DNA of 64,000 nucleotides from Mucor racemosus. Taxonomy: Eukaryota > Mucoromycota > Mucoromycetes > Mucorales > Mucoraceae. The position numbers were made by a program, and so were the translations under genes. The stretch lies in the NCBI GenBank assembly GCA_027405735.1, contig JAPEHQ010000020.1, positions 971,001 to 1,035,000 on the forward strand, read 5' to 3'. Shown piece by piece: positions 10,995 through 22,240 of this stretch. The notes beneath the pieces are model-generated. The model ran no database searches, was not told the DNA's origin, and saw only the letters and a list, made by a program, of their open reading frames with translations. Position 1 is the first letter of the stretch; every line of letters starts with the position of its first letter.

Positions 10995-12437
10995 CACACT
11001 ATAGCCTGATGAGTCGTTGCGCCCACTGAATAATGGCTAAAAAGATACCAAGATGCACATACGCACAACAAAAGAAACTGCACACAAGCATAACGAAAAG
11101 CCTGTATGTGCAGAATTATAGATTCTGTCCGTGTGCATGACATTAATCCCATGTGTGTATATTAGTAGAATGCCCATAAGCATATCATTATCCCTATTTT
11201 TGCATAATAATAAAATCTAACCATGAGCATGATGAGCTGATCGTATGCGCACAAATTGATTTGTACATGAGCATCATGTCGTTTTCAAAATTCCATTTCA
11301 TTTTTTACTGGAATAGTGGGTTTTTAAATTACATTTGCTTTTATTAATATAAATTGTAGACAATAATACAATTCAATACGATGCTGATGTAGAGTAATAC
11401 ATGCAAGAGCCAATATATTTACGATTATCATCATTATTTGTAAATACGTTTATTATAGCTATAATGTTTACAGCAACAATGGTTTTTGCTTGAGCATAAA
11501 ATTAAATAACACTTACTGCTTAAATTTATATGCAGGCCAAATTTAAGGCTATAAATGTTACTTTATCACTCAATCATAAAATTTAAACAAATTAACCTAT
11601 TTTGAACTTACTATTTTGGTTTACAATTGTTAGCTGTAAAAAGATTTGTTTTCAAGTATAGCACCGTTCAAAACTATAGCTATTAGGCAAGACATTAGGT
11701 TATTGTTTTTTTTTGTTTCTATATCATTTGAAATTTTATCACTTTTCTGGAACATTTCATGGGTTTGTAGCCAATTCTAGTTTCTCATTGATTAGATATA
11801 AATATCATTGCCTTCGATTTGATCTGGCGATCAAGAAATACGCTCAACAATGCAGTAGTAAATGATGATATTTGATCTCAAAATGAGTTTAAATGAAAAT
11901 ATCAGTCTTTAATATAGATTGCTACTTATATTAAAAACATTAGTTTCTTATGTTGTTAGTGTCGGTTTTCGAGGATATTAAACAGCCAATTTTGAAGCCA
12001 ATTCCATTTCTAACTCACATTGAAATGTAATTCTTATAAATAGTCTTTTAAACCAAGACCTAGAAGCTCTTGGTTCTTTCTTTTACCATTAATTTTTCTA
12101 GTAATAAAGCCTACGTTCTCCATGATAAATATTACTAGTCTTTATTATTATTCTTTCTATAAATAAGATTGTATGTATCCATAAACTCTCAGTTAGAATG
12201 CGTATTCAGATAAAACAAAAGAATATCAGCTTGATAGTCTGATATTCCTTATCAAACGGTAAATATATCATTAGAGTATGAAACTAAAACGAGAGAAACA
12301 ACACACGTAGAAAAGGATTTTCAAGGTTTTACATTATTTAGCGCAATTAAAGCCCTGATAAATTGCTCAATTCAGCCAGTGTAAAAGCAGCATCACAACG
12401 CATGAACCATAAATTAAACAAAATAGGCGATATCTGT
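10995..12437. other. AT-rich gene-free stretch
   Basis: No frame with recognisable domains on either strand. Several short ATGAGCAT-like words recur at 11210-11280. The 75-codon minus-strand frame at 10925-11152 overlaps the MITE end and hairpin and is judged chance. Confidence 0.5.
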
Positions 12438-12948
12438 GTTTAGGATAGACTAGATTAACGGGCATTATGGATTACATAATGGAAATAGGAAAGATAGCAT
12501 CATTCACTTAGAGTTATAAATGGATGATCCAGACTTGGTCGTAGAGGTGGGAGATATGATAAATGATGCTGTAAACTTTATTTCAACATTGGGAATAGGT
12601 ATGAGTGGTTTTGTGGCAATTAACCCAAGGGTTGGGATATTCTTTAAGAATCAGCCAATTAGGAATAGGTATGGGACATTCTACATGAACTGATACCTGA
12701 TATAGAAAAATCTTTAAGTCTATTATTCGATCAAGAATATTCTGTATATACTTATCTTTGGATCTCTTGCGGTTACTGGTTCTGGTCAACCTAGATATCC
12801 ATTCTATATCCGCGCTCTTAAAACATATAAATACACGACCCATTATACATTTGATTAGATCTGATCTTATTTTTTCTAAAGAAATATACGCAATAAATAT
12901 ATTGAATTCTGATTTTAATTCTTAGTCTTTATTTCGTATATCTAAACA
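12438..12948. repeat. Repeat family F copy 2 plus family E tail
   Basis: Positions 12438-12888 match family F copy 1. They are followed directly by about 60 bp (12889-12948) ending TTTCGTATATCTAAACA, which matches the end of the family E LTR-like sequence at 17912-17960. The 86-residue minus-strand frame at 12583-12843 (FKSADIEWISRLTRTSNRKR) may be a relic of a TE protein, but I cannot place it. Confidence 0.65.
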
Positions 12949-12961
12949 ATCTGTTATAATA

Positions 12962-13862
12962 GAAACATACATTTTTTTTAACAGAAAACACGTGTATCAT
13001 ATCATATATTTACTGAAAAATTGCAAAAGCGAAGCCGTAGAGCGACGCCGTAATTGAGTATAGCAAGATCGAATGGGTAAGTCTCTTATAGTATGGTATA
13101 CCTAAGTTTTAAATAAAAAAGCGCTTCTTTTTTTTAACTTTTTTTATATTTAACCATGTCTGGTCTGAAAATTCAGTTTTTGTAGTGGATATTTTCGGGG
13201 CTCATTTTACCCTTACCATCACTCATGATTTTGATCAAAAAACAGAAATATCAAATTTTGATACCAAAATCAACGTTTAAATATACTACATCATGAGAGA
13301 AAATTGTAGCCATAACTAATACACATTTTATAAAAGCTTAATATTAAATGTCAAGTAATGAAAATTTGTACTTTCGCCCCAAAAACTGTTTTTTGGCTAA
13401 AGGATTTTCATGTAATATTTTACAATACAAATGCTTGTTTTTTTTATTAAGCAAATAGAGCGCTGAATTGTCTATATGTACGTATTTTTTGTTTTTATAA
13501 TTGGTAGTATAATTAACTCTAGATTTGCAAAAGCGTAAAAAAAAAAATTAAAAAATGTCAAAATTGATGATCTGGACAAGAATAATTTTCTAAATTAATA
13601 TTCCGCTTATAAGCCCTTAAAGTCTTAAAAATAAGAGATTTTACGATATTTGAAAACTTTTTCAGGAATCTACGATGCTGTACCCACTTGATTCAAGCTT
13701 CTTATTACTGTAAATCGTTTTACATGTCAATATTGTGTGGTACTGTAGTTTATTTGATGGTAATACAGTCTCACCGTATAATTATTGTGCTAGAAGTAAT
13801 TTACATTGAGCTTTAATCTTACGTTTCCAATATCATAAACATAAACATGCCATCACTGAAAC
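12962..13862 (+). repeat. Repeat family B, copy 1
   Basis: About 900 bp shared with 21250-22135 and 45301-46205. Each copy starts with a box containing ATTGCAAAAGCGA, then GACGCCGTAATTGAG, then GCAAGATCGAA. The body contains TTTTCGGGGCTCATTTTACC and CATCACTCATGATTTTGATC, and the right end reads, on the minus strand, as a WD40-like DGxVYVYD peptide. The left ~80-bp box also occurs alone at about 22152-22240. Confidence 0.85.
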
Positions 13863-14060
13863 CTATTGCTGTCTTTTTATTCTCTTTGTCCCAAGCCAAT
13901 TTATTTGATGCTTTACTAGAAAACCAACTGAAGTACCTACAAATGGTTCCTTTGTATTTGCATTCAACAAATTCCATAAATTAAATTGACTGGTTCCATC
14001 AACAATAGTACCAAACGTATCGTCAGCGCGCCTTATGATAAATGTCAATCTAAAATTAGA
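13780..14060 (-). pseudogene. Dynein-intermediate-chain-like WD40 fragment
   Basis: The minus strand reads DDTFGTIVDGTSQFNLWNL then NANTKEPFVGTSVG. After a frame change it reads KASNKLAWDKENKKTAIGF and SDG, then a YDI-like end. The order resembles the C-terminal WD repeats of cytoplasmic dynein intermediate chain (ATVDG...LWNLN.DTEVP...NRVRW...AVGDSEG). Frames are broken and there is no start or upstream exon, so this is a gene fragment. Its last part lies inside the conserved end of repeat family B. Confidence 0.6.
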
Positions 14061-15035
14061 AGCATCCCATCGTCATTGTTATAAGCTATGAAAAGCTTGA
14101 TTTTTAATAATACAGCAACCAAATAAAAAACAAAATGATACTAATAGCATATGGTGAGTATTTAACATCTAAGAAAGTTTGATAAAGTATTGTGCTACTA
14201 AACCCTTTTAATAAAAATCCTGGGGCAAACTCAACATCTTGGTCCTGTAATTTCTATCCATCAAATGTTGCGATTTCCACTACACAGTGAATGCACTTTT
14301 ATCAATCTTAAGATCTTGAACTTGTAGATGTACATTGGGCATTAGTTTTTTACCGGTTACATTTTTCCTGATTCATTAATATTCAGCTATATTGGATGAT
14401 ATTTTATTTAAATTACAATTTACGAGTATAATGTTGGTAGGTTTTTGCTATTACTTTAAAAACGTGATCCTATTTATTATTACTATTACTATTACCATTA
14501 ATTATAACTGTCAAACTGATTGATTCATACAGTATATCATATTATTATTTCGCATTGGTAGAGATTATACAATTGCTATCTGCATTTAACGCTGGTGAAT
14601 TGGAAGTTGGTGTCTGTCGTTAGTTTGATGAATAATGCGTACTTTGGTTTTCCTGTATAATTGTGGTAGGTATTTCTACTCCTAAAATCTGAATTGTTTA
14701 ATGCTGCAACTGCACCTGTTGAATATCACTTGAGTTTTTATGCGTTGTAGCTCATGTTATACTAACTTTCATTTTGGCGAACATTGCTTTACATTCGACC
14801 ACATTCAATTTTTGTGTTATACAGCTTAATGTTAAGGTACTAACATTGAGTTTTGTTTATATCTCCATCAAAAATTGGCATTCTTCTCAGGTGAAGTCTG
14901 CTACCAATTTCTAAAAAACTCTAGTATCATTCCAAAAAGAAAAAATACAACTTTATTTGCTACATTTCCCAAAACAGTGAAAAACTGGCAAATACATGTT
15001 CACATATATGGAGATTAAAATTGTAGATCAAAGGA
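14061..15035. other. Intergenic, no gene seen
   Basis: AT-rich sequence with stop codons in all frames. Some stretches could be further decayed dynein-like or TE sequence, but no motif could be supported. Confidence 0.4.
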
Positions 15036-15200
15036 GAGTGACAAGCTTAATGGGTACCGCATGCGCTACAGATTGAGTGCAACACACATATTCGTGAGTT
15101 CAGACCCACCAAAGGGGAAGCCCTTTGGTATTAGGATATGAATTTCGAAAGAGAATCTCCGATGGCCTTGCTTCTCATCGAATATGATCCTTCTTTTTTT
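15036..15200 (+). repeat. tRNA-like SINE head candidate
   Basis: An A-box-like AGCTTAATGGGTACCGCATG lies about 45 bp before a B-box/T-arm-like GTGAGTTCAGACCCAC, as in tRNA-derived SINEs. A mixed body and a T-rich end (CTTTTTTTTTCTT) follow near 15200. The cloverleaf is too degenerate for a functional tRNA gene. Only one copy is seen in this window, so SINE status is unproven. Confidence 0.4.
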
Positions 15201-15500
15201 TTCTTAACAAGTTTTGCATATGTCTAGCAAATTTTCTCATTTTTCATTAATGCATAATATGATATGCATACTAGTAAATTTGGCTGGTAAAACCCGGCTC
15301 GACACCAATACTACCAGCATCCATGATGGGTCATTTTACGTCCAGCCAATTCAAGCAAAAAGTTGGTTACCTGCTACTTACACCTACTAAAATTAGCAAG
15401 CCCATCAGTTCTTCTCGACGAATATGAATCCAAATGACCTCCCGTCACAATGGCAAGTACTTCTAGCGCTGATCAGTAGAATTGCAAAAGGTTTAGCCTT

Positions 15501-16472
15501 GTCGTATATTTTTAGGTTTGATGAATAATAATAATACTTAAAAAGGAATACAATTGAAAGAGAATGAGTAATGAACCAGTTCTTCAACTGTATAATAAAA
15601 ACAAGATATCGTTTATTTGGATTTAAAAGTAGGGCCTTTTATATTGATTTGACATTGAGATCCTGAGATGTAATTTAAAGCACAATTCAACCATTAGATC
15701 TGTTTGATAGTGATCTATGGATTGAAATGGATCAATCATAATTTAACCGTTCTTGCAGAGCTAATGAGTTGCTTTGTTTCAATGCTGCACTAAATGTGCT
15801 TGGATGTTGATTTGATAGCTACTTAATTGATTAACCGCTGGGATAAAATAATATGGTGTCATAATTGAGGTTGTCCAAGCGTTCTTGGTAATTACTGAAT
15901 TAAACTTAGTACGCTAGGAGTTTCTTATATCCGATATCAAGACTTTGCATTTCAATGCATGTAGTAGACAATAGATTATAAGATGTATTGATACTAAGTA
16001 TAAAAGACGAGCCAAGCCTAGGACGAGCTTGACCAAAGCTCGCCACAACGAGCCGAGCTTTTGACTTTTTTTTAAAAAGCTCGTTTGAGGAAGACGAGCT
16101 TTTGACTTCTTTTCAAAAAGTTCAAAATTAAATAATAATTAGTAAATGATATGACATTATTACTTTAGATAATTATCAATTGACATTCATACGTTTGCTT
16201 TACTTTAGATATTTGTCACTGGAAAGGTAAAATAAAGCTCTCATTGAGATGATGAGCTTTAGTCGCTGCATAAAAAAGCTCGTTTGGGGTAAACGAGCTC
16301 TAGTCACGCGCAAAAAAAAGCTCGTCGAGGTTGAACGAGCTTTTTTGTAAGCTAGTCTAATTTTAACGAGTCTTGAGAAAAGCTCGGCTGCATAAAAAAG
16401 GCTCGGCTCGTTTAATATCACTAATTGATACTGTAGAAGGTGATAGCATATGCTAGTTGATGCATTACAACA
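15501..16472 (+). repeat. Repeat family C copy 1, interrupted by an insertion
   Basis: Matches 44714-45245 almost throughout: GAATGAGTAAT, CAGTTCTTCAACTGTATAAT, GACATTGAGATCCTGAGATG, TTCTTATATCCGATATCAAG. The match stops at ATTGATACT (15987-15995) and resumes after a second ATTGATACT (16424-16432) with GTAGAAGGTGAT. The other copy has a single ATTGATACT, so 15996-16423 is a later insertion. No coding frame is conserved. Confidence 0.85.
15996..16423. mobile_element. 428-bp non-autonomous TIR element with 9-bp TSD
   Basis: Inserted into repeat C with direct repeats ATTGATACT on both sides (15987-15995, 16424-16432). The unoccupied site exists in the second repeat C copy at 45191-45199. Ends are imperfect inverted repeats: left AAGTATAAAAGACGAGCCAA, right (complement) ATTAAACGAGCCGAGCC. 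The interior is filled with GAGCTT/AAGCTCG words in both orientations, several forming small hairpins (GCTCGTTTGGGGTAAACGAG). There is no transposase. The 8-9 bp duplication fits hAT or Mutator-like mobilisation. Confidence 0.88.
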
Positions 16473-17790
16473 TAGTATATGACTCATATTTTTTCTAATG
16501 ATCATTCTTCCAAAAAAAAAAGCCGAACAATCTCCGGAAGCGGCCATCTAACACCATTTCCAAGCTTTAAATCTCTAGAAAAAATCACCGGACAGCCCGG
16601 ACGCGGTTGTTTAAATATTCCAAGCAGCTATAAGATGCAGGTATCGAGATTTCATACAAAAATTAAGGTTCTAGACTGTATTGCTATTAATTATTCAAAG
16701 GCTTATTTTAAGTAGAGCATAAATATAACCTACAACATTATTAGCCTAATAACGGATTTAACTTGAAAAGTATAAGATGATACAACCAGATTCAAAAAAA
16801 GTCCATAAAATCACAAATTTAAAGGATTTACAGTATATATAAAAGCACTGCTGTAATAGATCAATTGGGTTGTCAATCTGGATATATAATATGGAGGATT
16901 ATATAAATGACTTTGATTCTATGATTGGTTATGAGAGGTTGGTGTTACTAATTATAATTGCTATTACTAGTATACGATTATTACCTATGATTGATTATGC
17001 AGTAAAATAAAGGGGTAAAAAAAGCGATAAAAGAATACTGTTAAAATCCTTCTTTATTAAAATATGAATTATGTGCCATAAAATGGTTATTCTACGCCTC
17101 TATTTATATTATTTGGTGATTATTTACTATTTGGCAATTGTGTTGCAATTGCCAATGATTCCATTAATTTTGAGTATAAATTTTGAGTTGTTTGGTTATT
17201 GATTTGGTGGATCAAGGATGGTGTTTTAAATATATTCTGTCAATCATGCATTCAGAACAGCCCTTACTTGTTCTACTTGATAAGCATGTAGTTTTTGTGT
17301 TTTTTATTTGGGATATCCTACATTACTTTAGTATTTTAACATTTCTTATTCGAGTATTATACCCTTGCTATCTTCATGCAATTGTCTATTTACTATACAG
17401 TCTTATCTTTGATAGCATGGTTATAAGTAACAATAATAAATAAATAAGTAATAATATATATTTATTTGGATTGCGGTTATAAATATAAAAAGGGAGAAGG
17501 AAGATCAGATAAATTCACTAATGTGCAATCGATCCGTTCTTGGTTGTTATTTATATATGCGATTTGCTTATGTAATGTAACTGGATCATTACAAGTACAG
17601 TGCGCAATAAATATATTGATGTACAGTAATGATTTGTAATTTTGAACTAACAACAAAGGTGGATAATATGCTTATAGATATTATTCTTGTTATTATAAAT
17701 TGGTGATCACTGGATTGATGAAGGTTGATGTTCTTATTTGTAAATTAGATATTTATTAATTAATTAATGAATAAATAAAAGTAAAGGGAG
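16473..17790. other. AT-rich stretch, possible remains of an LTR element interior
   Basis: No recognisable gene. The right end has a purine tract (AAAGTAAAGGGAG) just before the LTR-like family E sequence, as expected of a polypurine tract. A diverged version of the same junction may occur near 17490-17530 (AAAAAGGGAG, then AGATCAGATAAATTC). The 86-codon frame at 17183-17443 is hydrophobic but has no family signature. Confidence 0.4.
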
Positions 17791-17960
17791 TGTAACAAGA
17801 CAGATAAATCTACAAGGGATCATGTAATGATTTCCTTGTAGTATTTATATAAGGAATGAGGCAAGGTTTTGCATGAATGAAACTGAAATGTTTGACTCAT
17901 TGCTCATTACAATTGAATTTTGATTTTAATCCTTTAGTCTTTATTTCGTATATATAAACA
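17791..17960 (+). repeat. Family E LTR-like sequence
   Basis: Starts TGTAACAAGACAG after a purine-rich tract and ends TATATAAACA. It contains a TATA-like TTTATATAAGG and a palindromic pair CTACAAGGGA / TTCCTTGTAG. The first 100 bp recur inverted at 63853-63983, and the last 50 bp recur at 12900-12948. TG...CA ends plus the preceding polypurine tract suggest a 3' LTR. No matching 5' LTR or target duplication was found. Confidence 0.55.
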
Positions 17961-18190
17961 CATTTATCTGAATTTTATTTTGTTGAATGCCAAATTTAAA
18001 ACTGTACAAAAACAATTTAATGCACTGGTTTAACTTGCTTTGCAGTTCATGAGGTGTTAAGTGATTTTGTATTTTCATTTTTTCAATCATTTTTCGATCA
18101 ATCTGACAGGAAATCAATGCTGGAACTCAGTCATCATAGACTGTAAGCTATCCTCTGAACTATTATTTTGATTTCCTCGATGAAAAGTCA
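17961..18190 (+). repeat. Repeat family A right-end fragment (copy 4)
   Basis: Contains TTTGCAGTTCATGAG, then ATTTTTCGATCAATCTGACA and GGAACTCAGTCATCATAG. This parallels the right end of the family A copies at 41940-42080 (+) and 56240-56370 (-). The rest of the repeat is missing; it begins exactly at the end of the family E LTR-like sequence. Confidence 0.65.
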
Positions 18191-19029
18191 ATATTTTTTG
18201 CTTAAACAAAGAATGCAGAGTAGCTTTTATCTGGATATATCTTTTGAATGTAAAAATCAATACCACACAAAGCCTTTTGTTTACAGAAAACGCCTAAGAG
18301 CGAGCAGAAAATGATAAAAATGACTATAACCCTGAGATACTCCTAAGTATGTTTCAAATAAATGATTTATCATTAAAAAAAACTGTAAAACTCATAAGTT
18401 TTTTTTATACAAAATGGATATAGAACCTTGAATAATGGAAGATTGATTTATGTTTTACGTATTATCGAGCAAACGACATATACATTGTTAGCATTGGTGA
18501 TAAGCAATTCTGCCATGTATTATGTTAAAAACACCTGTAAAAAAACATTGTAAAGTGTACCTATCCTATGAAAGATTGCAAGTTGATAAACTCATCAAGT
18601 AGCGTATGCTCTGAAAAAAATATTCTAAGATTGCAAATTACAGAATGTCCAATTTGAATAGATTTCCACTGCATAACCACAGCGTAAATAAATGGAATGA
18701 TCCACCTGTGGTTTCGATATATAGAAACACATCGAGATATGTATGATAGCTTGAATGCATTAATTATTATTATTATTATTATTTATGTACAGTAAAATAC
18801 TGGTGTCAAACCTAAGAAAAATATCACCGTAGTAAGAATAATGGGGAAATTTAAAAATTCAACCATTTTTATTGAAACAGTATGATACATAAATAAATGA
18901 TGTATGGGTATAATAACTATTAAATTTAAGATTGATAAAAAGTAATAGAAGGAATGACGATGAATAATAAACATTGTGTTTGAATAATTAATGGTTTGAT
19001 GATAAATTTATGTGTTAAACAGGCTGTTT
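18191..19029. other. Gene-free AT-rich stretch
   Basis: No coding frame with recognisable features. An ATT trinucleotide run sits at about 18760-18785. The 63-codon minus-strand frame at 18783-18974 is judged random. Confidence 0.4.
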
Positions 19030-19269
19030 TTATGAGAAAAACCGGCACCAAAATTCATGGGAGAACAAGAAGGTGTCCACACCACAGTTCTGGCAAAAGC
19101 CAGATTCAAATTGAAATTCAGTATTAACGGCTGATGTTGTTGAATTTGATGTTGCTGTAGCAGGGTTATTTGAAGTAAATGGCGCAGAAGAAGAAGGAGA
19201 AGGAGAAAGAGAAGGAGAAGAGGAGGGAATACAGGTTTGTTTTTTGGTCATTGAAGAACAGCACTTCAT
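19030..19269 (-). CDS. Small Ser/Pro/Thr-rich hypothetical protein
   Basis: A single uninterrupted frame of about 79 codons from ATG at 19269. It has a Cys pair after the start (MKCCSSM), a Ser/Pro low-complexity centre (PSSSPSLSPSPSSS), a Thr/Asn/Ala stretch and a C-terminal FCQNCGVDTF with Cys-X2-Cys. It stands out from the surrounding noncoding sequence, but low-complexity frames can arise from the GAGAAG repeat on the other strand. No family was recognised. Confidence 0.3.
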   Translation of the reverse strand: MKCCSSMTKKQTCIPSSSPSLSPSPSSSAPFTSNNPATATSNSTTSAVNTEFQFESGFCQNCGVDTFLFSHEFWCRFFS

Positions 19270-21249
19270 GGTCAATATATTAATCGAAAAAAGAGGAATA
19301 TTTTGATGATTTTCAAAAATCTGTTTAATGTAGGGGACGCTTTATATAGGGAAAATCTTTTGCTTTATAGGACAATCCTAAAAATCGAGAAATCGGGCTG
19401 TTTTCTCGATCCCTATGTAAAATTTGCCCAATTGAACTAGTTTGTAAAAAACAGTTTAAATTTCCAACAACAAGGCGCCTAAATCCTGTTTAGGCAAGAT
19501 CGCATTTTCCCTATAATGATGAGCGTGTTACCCTTAGTTTCTACGATATTCCATTTTTTGTTCTACATGGTTCCATTAAATCAGTATAAAAATAATGCAC
19601 AATTATACGGTTTTGATCGAAACAAATGTTTTAAAGAGTTTAGTACCATTTTTGTGTGATATTGGTATACCAACATACACCTCATCTTTACAACAATTCA
19701 TATATTCGCATGTCTAAGTCATTGAATTATTGTATTACAATCAAGAAAACCTTATGCGCCATTGGAAAAACAAATTTCACTTGAAGTTCGATTTGAAATA
19801 AACGAGCGAATTATACTGTATGAAACATCCACATTATCAGTCTTATAATGCTGCGTTTATGGAATTTATTCGATGATGTTCTTTTTGTTTTGAAGATATA
19901 AGATAGCTCACCATAACAAAGAATGAAAGAAGCATTTAGAATGAAAAAATATTTCTATTTGTGCTTTTGCGTACATCGGATAATATCCTCAAAAGGCCTT
20001 GCTATCCCTGTTTGATGATGTGAGAATTAACCATATTGACAATTTAAGTAATTGATACCATCTCGATGGAAATAACAACAATAGAATTTAACCGCAGACA
20101 ATCTCGATAGACAAAATAGGAAACCGACTAAAACTTTGAATAAAACAGGCTTTTATTTGGATGAAAAAAATGCCTTTAATTGCATAAAGGATCATTAAAT
20201 TTGCCCTTTTTGATATTTTTATATTTATCATCATCGATAAGTCAAGGTTTGAAATTCGATCATTACTTTTGTATGTATAGATGCATGTCATGTAATGAGA
20301 AAACAGCAACCGGCAGTTTTTAATTGACACGGCAGTTCGAAATGAGGGTCATTAGCATCAACGACAATTTCACAAATTCAAATAGTACTATATAGCCCAT
20401 GATAAATACTTGGTGTCGTTACGCTGATTAGAATATAGTAATATTTTAGTTTACTCCCCAATGAATGAACACCCAAACAATAACATAAAATCTCTAATAT
20501 TGGATAATAACATGATTTATACAAGAAAACACGTAAAAAAAAACGACTAAACAGCGGTGGTACTAAAATAATATATTTCGTGCATCAGAATTGTTTTTGA
20601 ATCATATTTACTTGAATAAGCTCTTTGCATGATCATTAGCAACCGAAATCTTGAGCCTTGCGAGTATAATAATACTTCTCTACATCTCTACATATATTTA
20701 TCGTGATTTTTTGAAATATGATTTGTGAAAACTACGCTTAAAAAAAGTCTGAAATACATAGAGTGGCGGCTGTATAATCAGCTCATATTTTTTATTTACT
20801 ATTTAATGCAAGAAAGAGCTATACGGTATATCAACTAATGCAAATTGTCATTTGGGTATTTTTGAGAATTTCATGCGAACGTAAAATCGCATTATTATTC
20901 AAATCGATATAGCTAACAAAAATTTGCGATAAAATGAATAATTAAGATAAATTGTGCCAATTAAAAAATTTCAGCAAGTATAAATATACTTTTATACTTT
21001 AAGATAAAATAATATAAAAAAATTGACGTTAGATTCATTTTGATAGACTTTAAACTCTCTTTAAAATTTAAAATTTGTAAAATCAGCTTTGTTTGGCGGG
21101 CCATTAAGAGTGCCAAAACTGATCAAAATACGGAACTTAACACATTTCACAGTGATGTAGAGCTAGAGCAAGTAGTGTTTTATCTAATCTATGAAATTAG
21201 TATTTTATAACATTGCTTACTGATATAGTAAATGTAGTTTATTTAAGAC
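19270..21249. other. Gene-free stretch with one isolated TIR motif
   Basis: No gene recognised. At 20650-20665 lies CTTGAGCCTTGCGAGT, one of five copies in this window of a 16-bp terminal motif associated with repeat D. It faces the motif at 22800-22815, so the two could bound a composite 2.2-kb segment containing repeat B copy 2. Confidence 0.5.
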
Positions 21250-22135
21250 TAGAAAAACTGTCTGTCAAAGCATACATTCATTGAAAAAAATTGCAAAATC
21301 TAGCCCGCAGGATGACTCCGTAATTGAGCCTGGCGAGATCGAACGGCTAGGTCTCTTACATACTATGATATATCTAAGTTTTTAATAAAATAGTATTTGT
21401 TTTCAACTTTTTCTTATATTTAACCATGTGCGGTCTGAAAATTCAGTTTTTGAAGCGGACATTTTCGGGGCTCATTTTACCCTTACCATCACTCATGATT
21501 TTGATCAAAAAACAGAAATATCAAATTTTGATACCAGAATCAACGTTTAAATATACTACATTATGAGAGAAAATTGTAGCCATAACTAATACACATTTTA
21601 TAAAAGCTTAATATTAAATGTTAAGTAATAAAAATTTGTGTTTTTGTCCCAAAAACGGAATTTTGGTTAAAGAATTTTCATGTAATGTTTTGCAATAAAA
21701 ATGTTTGTTATTTTTTATTAAGCAAATATAGTGCTAAAGGTTGTATATGCATGTATTTTTTTTTACGATTGGTAGTATAATTGACTATAAATTTGCAAAA
21801 TCAGAAAAAAAAAATCGAAAAGTATAAAAATTAACGATCTGGACAAGAATAATTTTTGATATTAATATTCCGCTTATAAGCCCCGTAAGTCTTAAAAATA
21901 AGAGATTTGACAATATTTGAAAACTTCTTCAAGAATCTACGATGTTGTACCCACTCGATTCAAGCTTATTACTTTAAATATTTACATCTTTTAAGACTGC
22001 GCAGTAGTTTATTTATCGATAATAAATTTTTACTTTCTAATTATCGTGCTAGAGTTGATTTACATTAATTTTTCGTCGAACTTCTCTAATGTCATAAACA
22101 TAAACATGGCCATCATTGGAGACAATAACTAAGCG
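21250..22135 (+). repeat. Repeat family B, copy 2
   Basis: Parallels 12962-13862 over its length, including the box GACTCCGTAATTGAG, then GGCGAGATCGAACGG. The minus strand of its right end (22050-22135) reads SNDGHVYVYDIREV, a clearer WD40-like peptide than in copy 1. A partial second box (22152-22240, with GACGCCGTAATTAAGCGTAG) follows and is cut at 22240 by the start of repeat D. Confidence 0.85.
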
Positions 22136-22240
22136 TAACAAGATAAGGATGCTAATCATATGATATATTCATTAAAAAATTGCTAAAGCGAGCCCCCAGG
22201 ATGACGCCGTAATTAAGCGTAGCGAGATCGAACGGCTAGA

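Noticed and set aside
13863..14048. 61-codon frame as a real gene
   Set aside because: It matches the middle of a dynein-intermediate-chain-like protein but lacks a start, upstream exons and a consistent frame, so it is a fragment.
16200..16715. Frames on both strands overlapping the TIR element end
   Set aside because: They lie within or across the 428-bp insertion and its repeat C flank; no domain and no conserved reading between repeat copies.
17183..17443. 86-codon hydrophobic frame
   Set aside because: TTG/ATG-poor context, AT-driven composition and location in a probable LTR-element interior; no family signature.
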